From Phoronis australis (taxonomy: Eukaryota; Phoronida; Phoronidae), in contig NMRA01001365.1 in the NCBI GenBank assembly GCA_002633005.1, positions 1,509 to 23,940 on the forward strand: a DNA stretch of 22,432 nt. The letters run 5' to 3'. The translations under genes were made by a program, and so were the position numbers. Position 1 is the stretch's first letter. Each line of letters starts with the position of its first letter. Shown piece by piece: positions 1 to 8,689 of this stretch. The notes beneath the pieces are model-generated. The model was not told the origin of the DNA, did no database searches, and saw only the letters and a list, made by a program, of their open reading frames with translations.

Positions 1-2009
1 AATAAGACGCATTTGAAAACTTGCCCTTAACCTTGCTTTGAAAATGTCTCGGTTTGGTAGTCTTCAGGTTATTGGTCATGAAGATATGACTTCGAAAAAC
101 CGCAGTTCATCTTGGCACAACTTTTCTGATATTGTGAAGGGGGTATGTGAGTTTTGGGGCACTCCTGGGCCCTTACTAAGGCCAAGAAAAGTATGATACC
201 TACATTTGTGGAGGGGGGAGACAAGGGGCTATTAGATGCACAAAGAATTTTTAAAATCGAAGACAAAAAGGTTTTCGACCAAAAAAAACCTAGGCCTATA
301 GTCCAGGGGTTTTTTTGGGGCCGAAAAACTTTTTGTCTCCAATTACAAAAATTATTTCCCAGATGGACGAAGAATGCCGAGAATTTAAGGCACACCAAGT
401 TTAAGTTCGATTGGATCATTAATGAGGTCACACGGCAAGATCAAAGTTGAAAGACGTCATTTTGAGACTTTTTGGGCATAAAATTTTTTTGACCCCGATT
501 TCAAAACTTCTTTCATCGTTGGATAGCCTTTTACTTACTGACTCCAAAAAAGTAAGTGGCCACTTCTGGTGAGCCCTAATAAGGTCACGGTAGAGGATTA
601 AAGTTGGAAAATTGGGGGAGTCTGTGACGTTCACCGTAAACCTTGACCCGCAGGAGGCAGGGACCTACAAATAAGACGCATTTGAAAACTTGCCCTTAAC
701 CTTGATTTAAAAATGTCTCGGTTTGGTAGTCTTCAGGTTATTGGTCATGAAGATATGACTTCGAAAAACCGCATTTCATCTTGGCACAACTTTTCTGATA
801 TTGAGAAGGGGGTATGTGAGTTTGGGGCACTCCTGGGCCCTTACTAAGGCCAAGAAAAGTATGATACCTACATTTGTGGAGGGGGGAGACAAGGGGCTAT
901 TAGATGCACAAAGAATTTTTAAAATCGAAGACAAAACGGTTTTCGACCAAAAAAAAACCTAGGCCTCTAGTCCAGGGGTTTTTTGGGGCCGAAAAACTTT
1001 TTGTCTCCAATTACAAAAATTATTTCCCAGATGGACGAAGAATGCCGAGAAACTAAGGCACACCAAGTTTGAGTTCGATTGGATCATTAATGAGGTCGCA
1101 CGGCAAGATCAAAGTTGAAAGACGTCATGTTGAGACTTTTTCCCGCCTAAAATTTTTTTGACCCCAATTTCAAAACTTATTTCATCGTTGGATAGCCTTT
1201 TACTTACTGACTCCAAAAAAGTAAGTGGCCACTTCTGGTGAGCCCTAATAAGGTCACGGTAGAGGATTAAAGTTGAAAAATTGGGGGAGTCTGTGACATT
1301 CACCTTAAACCTTGACCCCGCAGGAGACAGGGACCTACAAGTAAGACGTATTTGAAAACTTGCCCTTAACCTTGCTTTGAAAATGTCTCGGTTTGGTAGT
1401 CTTCAGGTTATTGGTCATGAAGATATGACTTCGAAAAACCGCAGTTCATCTTGGCACAACTTTTCTGATATTGTGAAGGGGGTATGTGAGTTTGGGGCAC
1501 TCCTGGGCCCTTACTAAGGCCAAGAAAAGTATGATACCTACATTTGTGGAGGGGGAAGACAAGGGGCTATTAGATGCACAAAGAATTTTTAAAATCGAAG
1601 ACAAAAAGGTTTTCGATCAAAAACAACCCTAGGCCTATAGTCCAGGGTTTTTTCGGGGCCGAAAACTTTTTTGTCTCCAATTACAAAAATTCTTTCCCAT
1701 ATGGACGAAGAATGCCGAGAAACTACGGCCCACCTAGTTTGAGTTCGATTGGATCATTAATGAGGTCACACGGCAAGATCAAAGTTGAAAGACGTCATTT
1801 TGAGACTTTTTCCCGCCTAAAAATTTTTTGACCCCGATTTCAAAACTTCTTTCATCGTTGGATAGCCTTTTACTTACTGACTCCAAAAAAGTAAGTGGCC
1901 ACTTCTGGTGAGCCCTAATAAGGTCACGGAAGAGGATTAAAGTTGGAAAATTGGGGGAGTCTGTGACGTTCACCTTAAACCTTGACCCCGCAGGAGACAG
2001 GGACCTACA
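1..2009. repeat. Satellite array: three ~670-bp tandem units
   Basis: Three head-to-tail copies begin at 1, 670 and 1340, each opening with a variant of AATAAGACGCATTTGAAAAC and closing with GGGACCTACA. By eye the copies are about 95% identical; differences are scattered substitutions and one-base length changes in T and A runs. The array ends sharply at about 2009, where unique sequence starts. It begins at base 1 of the window, so more copies may lie to the left. Short minus-strand open frames recur at the same place in every unit, but only because the units are near-identical; none has domain content. This is a tandem satellite; I do not recognise the family. Confidence 0.95.
335..646. repeat. 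Internal ~156-bp subrepeat pair inside the satellite unit
   Basis: Within the first unit, 335-490 and 491-646 align at a constant offset of 156-157 bp. The T-run followed by GTCTCCAATTACAAAAATTA matches GACCCCGATTTCAAAACTTC, and the AGGTCAC...AAAGTTG word at 425 matches the one at 582. Identity is roughly 60-65% at the start and falls toward the end. The same pair recurs in units 2 and 3. This suggests the 670-bp unit grew from a shorter ancestral repeat. Other weak echoes (near 46 and 175) do not keep the same spacing. Confidence 0.55.
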
Positions 2010-2324
2010 TGTATCATAAAATTAGCCCTTTAGCAGCTGTAAGTTTATTCCTAACTACAAGTCGCAAGAATAAAACAATGAGTGAAAAATATGTGAAATG
2101 CTTGCATTACTTCGATTTTGAAAAATTATCATTAATGCCCCAATTTATTGAAACGGATATCTCTAGGATGAAGAAAGTTTAAATATTTGATGGAATACTT
2201 TTCATTTTCATTTGTATCATGAATCTAAAGTGACTTATAAGCCCCGTGGAGGGCTGGGTGTTCCTAGTCTTTGTAACGTATTCATTGTTAAAATTCATTT
2301 GAACGCATGTCACTATAATAAAAA

Positions 2325-2365
<41 letters not shown>

Positions 2366-2370
2366 GCTTG

Positions 2371-2405
<35 letters not shown>

Positions 2406-2420
2406 GCTTACTTACTTACT
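2325..2420. repeat. (TTAC)n tetranucleotide microsatellite
   Basis: About 24 consecutive TTAC/CTTA units run from 2325 to 2420. They are pure except for three A-to-G variants giving TTGC, two of them adjacent near 2365 and one near 2405. The leucine-threonine-tyrosine rich open frame that crosses it is only the translation of the repeat. Confidence 0.97.
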
Positions 2421-2984
2421 ACAATAGAAAAGGTAACGGGAGGAAGCCAAGGTTGACTTTTTCACAACAGTTACTCTACATGAGGCTGCAATTTCCAAAA
2501 AAATCTAGATGGGTCTGTATGTCCCCAACTGTCCAAAATAGTAATCCCTAGGAATAGCTGATAAATTACCAAATTAACATCAATCGGCTTTTAGATACAG
2601 TCGTAACGTCATCGACATTACATTGGAATCAATATTGACCCCAGGAATTAATTTATTTTATGGGAATGGACACATACTTAAGAAAGTGTCATTAAAACTG
2701 GTCATACTGAATTCACAATACCCTGTAAATTATATTTTGCTTGATTAGTTTGAATGTATTCATACCGTAGAACTATCAGGCTTGTTTATAAAGATTGGCA
2801 AAAGCTTTTTTGTCATCAAAGTTATCGCTATTATTTTGGGAGACTAGAGGCTTTTGATTAGTTTCTACCCATGAACATGAAGACAAAATGCCAGTTATAA
2901 AAATTCATGAGATACAAAAGCACTGAATTGTTACTTGTGTTTTATTTTGGTAATATGTTTCCAACGATATAAATTCAATTACAG
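2421..2984. other. Unassigned AT-rich non-coding stretch
   Basis: I see no open frame with domain content, RNA gene or repeat here. The right end is a plausible splice acceptor (ATTCAATTACAG at 2973-2984) for the candidate exon that follows. Confidence 0.5.
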
Positions 2985-3138
2985 GTGAGATAAGCCGAGT
3001 TAAACCAGACGTAGTCCCATCTCCTTTTTCTTTCACAAAGCGAAATCTCCTTCAGCAATATCCCGAGATTACCGTATGGCAAAGTGAGGCCTTATGTGTG
3101 AAAGTCAGCCATCCGACATCCCTGATTGTGGACAAGAG
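2985..3138 (+). CDS. Candidate internal exon, product not recognised
   Basis: This 154-bp block is flanked by an acceptor-like ATTACAG immediately upstream and a donor-like GAG|GTAGGA immediately downstream. It is open in one plus-strand frame throughout (two leading bases, 50 codons, two trailing bases). The deduced peptide is mixed and protein-like, with PSPFSF near residue 14, LLQQYPEITVW in the middle and VKVSHPTSLIVDK at the end. I do not recognise the family. An open run of this length has roughly a one in ten chance of occurring at random, so the case rests on the two splice signals and the composition. No neighbouring plus-strand exon was found to join it to. It could also be a fragment of an old transposon. 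Confidence 0.28.
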
Positions 3139-3827
3139 GTAGGAGGGAGTACTTAAGACTGATTAATGCAAAATTGTGATTGGATTTAATTTTTATTGCC
3201 ATACACTAAATGGTATTCATTGAGAAGGCAATATGATTACAATTATTACACTTAGATCAGAATAAATAATTTTTGCAATATCATTCAATTCATAAAATTC
3301 GTCCTACTTATATCTTCAATAAGTGGTATGGACTCGGTTTTTAATCCTGCCAGGACCGCAGCATGCATATTTCAACATATCCCGTATTACATATGTTACG
3401 TGTTTAACTTCAGCGACTGCATCTACCACTTTACTGCAAATTTCACATTTTTATTGATGAGCTAAACGTCTAAAATAAGTTAAAGATATGTAAAATAGGA
3501 ATTGTGAGATCAGGGGACATTTGTTTTTAAGCTCATTGTTTGCAAGTTCGATATTTCTCGGTAACAAATACACGTTGAGACAACCAATTATTGAGCTTCC
3601 AATACTTTGCCTCATGTCAGACTACGTAGAGTACAGCAGTGCCAATCCGGATTGTACAACAGTACCATACTTAATTCAGGTGGTAACCTTGAGCGTTATT
3701 TACAGTGACCTAAATTTAGTTTGTAAGGTATATTTTTCCCTGTCATGTAGAAAACTTACGTGGTTGGTGTCTGACTGCAATTATTGCCGATTTCAACACT
3801 TTAAAAATACATCAGATTAAACTCCAC
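3139..3827. other. Unassigned AT-rich non-coding stretch
   Basis: A 99-codon open frame lies at 3521-3820 (+) but has no recognisable domain, is hydrophobic and cysteine-scattered, and is not flanked by convincing splice signals. I treat it as chance. Nothing else is identifiable. Confidence 0.45.
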
Positions 3828-4032
3828 GAACTTCGTTTATGCACTTGCTTCGCTTTTTTTCGTCTTAGGTTGATGTCAAAAAAGCAAAAAAAATCATATC
3901 ATGCATTTTCAGATATCTGTCAAGTTTACCCAACTTTCCTAATGGAATTGCGGCCCTCGTCACAGCAATCAACACAGTTAGTATCGGAAAAAGCAACAGA
4001 GTAATGCAGTCAAGAAAAAAGGTCAAATTAAT
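3828..4032. repeat. Diverged dispersed repeat, copy 1 (pairs with 5789-6003)
   Basis: This stretch aligns with 5789-6003 in the same orientation at roughly 70% identity over about 200 bp. The best-conserved core is the word CCTCGTCACAGCAAT, preceded in both by CTTTCCTA or CCTTCCTAT and followed by an AGAGTAATGCA word. On the minus strand copy 1 has an open frame encoding a hydrophobic stretch (TLLLFPILTVLIAV) followed by basic residues, but copy 2 has a one-base indel and stops there, so coding is doubtful. It is probably an old transposable-element fragment or a segmental duplicate. Confidence 0.6.
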
Positions 4033-4267
4033 GTAAAAACAACACAGTACATGTGGAACTCCAATCGTGCGATTGTGGCTAAATAAACCGATATTTGAGT
4101 GTTCCAGTGTACTTTGTTCTGTACCTTTGCCGGTTGTTTGTTTTGATTATGAAGCCTGTAACATCACCAGACAAACCTCGGTCGGTTCCAACCTACATCA
4201 CCCACCCACGGGAGAAACAGTGACAACGTACGCATATAGGCAACGACAAGTACCAAAAAACACTAGC

Positions 4268-4516
4268 TTGTTTTAACTTTCTTCGGCACTGAAATTACAT
4301 CAGCCCATCCTGCCTTGACTGTTGTTATGGTAACAGTGTACTCAGTTCCAGAAGTCAAGCCAGTGCAAAGACTGTTCGTAGCAGACTTATCTACAATGAA
4401 TTGGTTGCTTCCGCAAAATACTTTGTAACTGTCTTTGTTTCCCTTTGCTGGAGTCCAACTAACGTCAACCGTTGTCTCACTTCCAATTAATCTGACAATA
4501 GTAGCTGCAGCGAGTT
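4268..4516 (-). CDS. Fibronectin type III exon C (phase 1-1), 83 codons
   Basis: This minus-strand exon of 249 bp encodes one FN3 module, normally an adhesive beta-sandwich in extracellular proteins. It starts after a good acceptor (CTCTACCTTTCCAG) with the last two bases of a Glu codon. It then reads ELAAATI, TTVDVSW with the conserved Trp of strand B, a central NSLCTGLTSG, and the hallmark GTEYTVTITT with its Tyr, closing with KVKTS. Length and both phases match exons B and A. Unlike them, the donor position reads A|GCTAGT instead of GTGAGT, so the frame meets a TAG at 4265-4263 just past the normal exon end. It may be the last coding exon, use a GC donor, or be decayed. An ATG further upstream in the same open frame lies before the acceptor and is intronic. 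Confidence 0.85.
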
Positions 4517-5788
4517 CTGGAAAGGTAGAGGCATAGACACTTATATTGTACATGTAAGCACAATGTTAAGCAAAAATATATGCATGTATTTAGGAATTTA
4601 CAGTGTGCTTTGAAAAAAATGAAAGTTTACCAGCGCCAGCTTTGTGTGAATAACACCCTTGATCAAACTATTATTAATGGGAGCCTAATCAAGAAACAGC
4701 TCTGTACGGAGGTCACACTGCTTGATGTGATTCAAACTAAAATCAAGCTGTACCTCGATACAGTTTCATTATGCTTCCAGACAATATACAGGTGTGAACA
4801 GATATCTCATTCAAATTAAACCTAAGCGCTTTATCTGCAGAAAAAACGGTGTGTCTCGGTGGTTGAGCTGCAGACTCCCGATTGGGCGACAATCGAGCAT
4901 TGCACAATATGCCTGCTACTTCTCTGAGCTCAGTTTTAAGGTGTTGCCTCCCAAGAGTTTTCACTTATGCAACCACTTTTAATTTATTTACTCGATGGTA
5001 TCTTTCATTGTGGCAATGACGTGAAATCATGGACGGCAAACGCCGTTGCCAGTAATAATAAAATCATTTTAGAAAATTGTCGTTGGGGTAAAAACATCAA
5101 TTCATGCTCGTTTCAACAGAAATGTGAGGAATGGTATGTAGGCCTATTTTAGAAAGGTCTTCCAGATCAGGGTAACAGGGTTTTGCTTTCCAAATTTTGC
5201 CTGGTAAGCCGTTCTCTGGTGTTTTGTTTAATAAATGTTTGCAATAATTAAGTGGTCCCAGGATATCCCTAAACAAATAATTTACCAAACCCATATCCAA
5301 CTATTCGGTTCAACTTTCATATAGTAGGCCTACCTTTGATGATGTCGGATACACGTAGTAATTTTCGTTCAAGGTTGCGGAACAGTTTCAACTAGGCATT
5401 AAGTCGGTCCGTCATGACAAGTTAGCATTGTTTTGTTTGACCATTGGACCAAAGTTTTTTGGTAAACGAGAATGAAAAACTTAAATAATCAACGTTTCAG
5501 CTTCCCAGCAATAGAAAGGGAATTCAACATTCTCGCCAGCTCACCGTGTGTTTTAAGGGTTTGTTTATGAAGATTTTTAATTTCTGTTGATATCAAAGTT
5601 TCAAAACTCAAAAATGATATATCAACTACTCCATCTGCGTCAATCTTTCTCCCACAAGGTAAAGCATGTTTCCATATTTGGAATGGCAAGGCGTAGACAT
5701 ATCACATTTCACGTACACACTTCCCTTAAACTGGATAACTTTAAGCGTATGAGAAGTGGCATTTAAAGACACTGTATCCTTTGCTTTC
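4517..5788. other. Intronic sequence between FN3 exons C and B, left part
   Basis: Most of this is featureless AT-rich sequence. Several short open frames occur on both strands (4580-4819, 4967-5152, 5097-5300, 5489-5689) but none shows a domain, and the minus one at 5489-5689 starts at TTG, not ATG. Around 4852-4915 there is a weak tRNA-like stretch, not strong enough to call. Confidence 0.5.
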
Positions 5789-6003
5789 ACCTACGAAGTT
5801 TCTTTATCCTCTCACTCCGCATTTTCTCGTCTTTGATTGATATCAGGAGAATCAAGATAAATGCAACCACATCATGCGTCTACGGATATTTGTCACGTTG
5901 ATCCAACCTTCCTATCGGAATTGCAGACCTCGTCACAGCAATGAACGTCATTAATATTGAAACACGCTAAGAGTAATGCAACCAAGGATAAACGTCAAAA
6001 GAG
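5789..6003. repeat. Diverged dispersed repeat, copy 2 (pairs with 3828-4032)
   Basis: This is the second copy of the approximately 200-bp repeat. It shares CCTCGTCACAGCAAT and flanking blocks with copy 1 but has small indels, and the open minus-strand frame of copy 1 is interrupted here. It lies just upstream of the LINE endonuclease fragment, so it could be part of the same insertion. Confidence 0.6.
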
Positions 6004-6027
6004 TGCAAACTAGATTTCATTCAATAG

Positions 6028-6324
6028 ATTGTTGAAGTTAGCCCAAGGCAGATCATAGATTTTCAGACCAGTCGATTTGGTGATGCTTTAATAGACTCTG
6101 TGAAAGATTCGAAATTGGCTATTGTTAAGAGCGGAATTACTTCAGAATTTCACATTTTTACCTCTGTCTCGGGTAGGGGAAATGTCGTAGATTATATTTT
6201 AACTGACAAAAATAAATTGAAGAATTGTGTATCGTTTTCTGTTACAAAGACTTTTGATATGTTAGATAACCACGCATTAACGGGGTCAATGTGTAAGCAT
6301 CAGATAATGTTATTCTTGTTTTAA
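6028..6324 (+). pseudogene. Non-LTR retrotransposon (LINE) endonuclease fragment, C-terminal part
   Basis: Ninety-nine codons are open after a TAG at 6025 and end at TAA 6322-6324. Residues around 15-30 (TSRFGDALIDSVKDSKLAIV) and 46-58 (SVSGRGNVVDYIL) have the layout of the C-terminal half of the apurinic-type endonuclease of LINE ORF2 (exonuclease-endonuclease-phosphatase fold). In that fold a G-x-x-x-VDY strand precedes the final catalytic SDH. Here the expected SDH position reads DNH (LDNHALT), so the active-site Asp-His pair is altered. No reverse transcriptase follows and the frame closes soon after. It is a truncated relic inserted in an intron of the FN3 gene. The family (RTE- or CR1-like) cannot be decided from this piece. 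Confidence 0.6.
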
Positions 6325-6744
6325 GGTTTAAAGTCAAAGAGGATGCAGGAATTGGTCACAATACAAACAATTATTTATGTCTGCTCAGTACACCCCTTTC
6401 TTAAAAATTTGGTTAAAAGTTAGGAACAAAGGTCATCACTTGTAACGTCGATTTTCGACATTGATGTTGGGGAGGAACATCAGTCTGGCGACAGCAACAC
6501 GAAATCACACGAAGGCGATGATTTTCGAAATTTGATTCGTTTTTGATGTATGTCTTTTTTCCTTACGGTTCAGGGTTACTTATGAATCCAGGAACAACAA
6601 CTAAAAGAGTCAGGGTTCGTGATAACGTTGGAGAACGGTAATGTTTACACAAGGAGTTACAACTGTCATCGATATTGTTATCTCCTCTGTTTTCATCTAA
6701 CCTTCCCTGATGAAATCTTGAATAAAGATGACTTTCAGTACTTG
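6325..6744. other. Unassigned non-coding stretch after the LINE fragment
   Basis: No open frame, RNA gene or recognisable repeat was found. I looked for reverse-transcriptase motifs continuing from the LINE fragment in all plus frames and saw none. Confidence 0.45.
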
Positions 6745-6787
6745 AGTGAGCACGGTATACTGTGTGATTTATGTTGAATTATTCAAC

Positions 6788-6803
6788 AGTTCTTTTAAGA
6801 ACC
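6788..6803. promoter_or_regulatory. Histone-mRNA-type 3' stem-loop, first of a pair
   Basis: The 16-mer AGTTCTTTTAAGAACC matches the metazoan histone 3' stem-loop consensus (GGYYYUUHUHARRRCC) at 15 of 16 positions. It folds as a near-perfect hairpin with a TTTA-type loop. Because it is almost palindromic, it fits equally well on the minus strand. No histone coding sequence is recognisable next to it. Confidence 0.4.
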
Positions 6804-6844
6804 ATTTCACGCTATGCCTAAGGCTCATGCACAGTGCAACCAAC

Positions 6845-6860
6845 GGCCCTTTTAAGGGCT
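6845..6860 (+). promoter_or_regulatory. Histone-mRNA-type 3' stem-loop with flanks
   Basis: GGCCCTTTTAAGGGCT folds as a six-pair stem with a TTTA loop and one terminal G-U pair, matching the histone stem-loop consensus at 15 of 16 positions. The context is also right: CCAAC directly 5', ACTCA directly 3' (usual ACCCA), and a purine-rich AGAAGAA about 14 bases downstream, where the U7-paired histone downstream element normally lies. Such hairpins are bound by SLBP to direct non-polyadenylated 3' end formation of replication-dependent histone mRNAs. No histone reading frame is visible upstream, so this is an orphan or relic signal. Chance occurrence cannot be excluded. Confidence 0.5.
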
Positions 6861-6960
6861 ACTCAACTCTTCCTAGAAGAACTGCTCACTTGAGAATGTT
6901 GAATTATAAACATGCAAAGGTTAAACTATTCAAATCGTTGAAGAGAAGAATTTTTAATTC

Positions 6961-7722
6961 GAACAAAATTAATTAGAAAACTGCACTTAATGACCCCAAA
7001 GTTGCACCTACCGACCCCAAAGTTTGTGACTGAACTTCCTTTATCAATGGTAATCACATGTGAGATTATGAAAGGTGTAGCTCAAAAATCACTTTTGGAC
7101 TTAATGACCTTTAACCCGGAAACTCAGTTCCCTTGGTCCGATTGGAATTCCAAATAAATTTCGGATGCAGTACTTAAAGGGGTACTTGTTGACAAACTTT
7201 GGAGAGTCTATATAAAAACCCGTAGAAGAAGAAAGAAGAAGAAGCATTTTGATGGAATGCACTCTCAAGACCTAGTTTGGGTCATTCCGGTGCATTTTGG
7301 GTAAAAACATTATAATTAATAAAAATCCGTTCACCTTGGTATCAATCACGATTAATATGATTGTTGCTAACAAATTGATGTGAGACTAATAACAATTTGA
7401 AAAGGAAGGAATAAAAAGAAGATTAACAACTAGAACGCAATTGCGTAAGCGCACTTAGAAATCTGCGCGTGGTATATGAAAGTGCATAATGAAGTATAGA
7501 TGCATTACATTGTACAAACTTATGGACAGACTCCGGCAGTGATCGGGTCAAGAATTCCTGATATGTTCCTGATGTGACATGTTTCCGAAGATAGCAGAAG
7601 TTCAAAATTTTCTGTTCTCAAAATTTTGTGGGGTAGTGGGAGCGTGTTTTAAACGAGTAATAGAAGAATATGGGGTATGAAATAAAAAGAAATGTGGTTT
7701 ATAAGCAAACTAAACATTTAAG
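6961..7722. other. Non-coding stretch with a short direct repeat, TATA-like site and GAA run
   Basis: GACCCCAAAGTT occurs twice, at 6992 and 7013, in a 21-bp direct repeat. TATATAAAAACC at 7210-7221 resembles a TATA box and is followed by a (GAA)n-like run at 7224-7243, but no convincing gene starts downstream. The right end (CTAAACATTTAAG) is the putative acceptor of the FN2 exon. Confidence 0.45.
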
Positions 7723-7920
7723 GAGGAAAATCTGAATGGAAACTTCTGAACGGAATATTCGGTGGAGACGGAGGAAATAAGTCCTGCGCCTTTCCATTCA
7801 TTTACATGTATGGCGGCGTTGATTGGACCAACTGCTTAACTGACACACACGACAAACCTTGGTGTTCAGTGAAGTCCGATTATGAGGTCGATGGATTGTG
7901 GGGAAATTATGTGTATCCAA
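7723..7920 (+). CDS. Fibronectin type II (kringle-like) domain exon, phase 1-1
   Basis: This 198-bp plus-strand block ends at a strong donor (CCAA|GTAAGTG, 7921) and starts after a weaker acceptor (ACATTTAAG). Both junctions fall after the first base of a codon, so the exon is symmetrical 1-1 like the FN3 exons. The peptide has the FN2 signature in order: SCAFPFIY (first Cys at 7795), GVDWTNC, then KPWCS, then DGLWGNY. FN2 modules bind collagen or glycans in extracellular proteins through two disulfides (Cys1-Cys3, Cys2-Cys4). Here the fourth Cys of the W-G-x-C motif is Tyr (TAT at 7908-7910), so one disulfide cannot form. The exon lies inside an intron of the opposite-strand FN3 gene. It may be a stray or decaying shuffled exon, or belong to a nested gene whose other exons I cannot see. 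Confidence 0.7.
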
Positions 7921-8689
7921 GTAAGTGCACATGCATGATAAATTTCTAAAGACATGTTAGGAGCGATTTCTAGTTCTTGATAGTAGCCTTGGAACTCCTG
8001 CATGCGCGCACCCGTGGGGGCTCAGGGAGCTCAAATGACATGCACACAAAACACCCTTCTTTTGAAAAGAAACCAGCATAACGCGCACGAGCTTCACTAC
8101 TGAACTGCACATCCCAGAAACAATTAAGATATGCACTACAAGACACAAACTAACCAAGGCATTACTGTAATAAATACCTGTACCCATTTGCAGGGAACTA
8201 CTTAACATTACTGAATGGAACTGGATAAAGCTTTGTTACCTATGGAACAAAGTCTGTAATGCATCTCGGAGGGTTTCGAAACTCAATTGGGGGAGGACAA
8301 CCAGCATCAGCTTAATGCAAAGCCACCCGATTAGCGTGGCCCAGTATACAGGTGTATATCCTCAAAATAATTAGGGGATACAGTGTTGTATCGTGTAGTC
8401 CCACAGAATCACCTCGTAGGAATATAAAAAAACACGTGATAAGGGCACTTTGTTTGTTAACGCGTTCTTTAAAGGACCCTCGCCGGTTATTTCTACTACT
8501 GCCACTTTACTTCTTGGAAATATTTTGAGCGCGTGCTTTAATGGCTGCATGAAGACTTGAGATATTTATCAGCTTTTCACAGGAAATGAGAGGTCTCATT
8601 TGCGAGTTAAATTGGTCCCCAGTTACTTAAACAGGCACACAACTTTTGCAATGTTCACATCGGAATAACAACTACATAGAGTGCTTTTA
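7921..8689. other. Intronic sequence, nothing identified
   Basis: It follows the FN2 donor. An 83-codon minus-strand open frame at 7957-8208 has no domain, and no homologous exon or repeat was found. Confidence 0.5.

Noticed and set aside
428-1973. Repeated 64-68 codon minus-strand open frame in each satellite unit
   Set aside because: Present at the same place only because the units are near-identical; no domain, and no change pattern suggesting coding constraint. The apparent family is a property of the tandem repeat.
1-2009. Possible CRISPR-like or gene array
   Set aside because: Units are 670 bp and repeat along their whole length, with no short-repeat/unique-spacer alternation, in a eukaryotic context.
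2212-2427. Leucine/threonine/tyrosine-repeat open frame
   Set aside because: It is the translation of the (TTAC)n microsatellite.
4517-4553. ATG-led extension of FN3 exon C (MYNISVYASTF)
   Set aside because: Lies upstream of the acceptor CTTTCCAG, which is conserved at the same place in exons A and B, so it is intronic.
4852-4915. tRNA-like or SINE-head sequence (CTCGGTGGTTGAGC, GACTCCCGATTGGG)
   Set aside because: Resembles an A-box region, but no acceptable B box (GGTTCGA) follows and no cloverleaf can be drawn. A covariance search would settle it.
6746-6976. 76-codon frame crossing the histone-type stem-loops as a histone remnant
   Set aside because: A fleeting MPK-like word recalls histone H3, but nothing around it matches a histone core, so no histone gene is called.
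7210-7243. TATA-like TATATAAAAACC plus GAA run as a core promoter
   Set aside because: No open frame or conserved element follows, and such words are common in AT-rich DNA.
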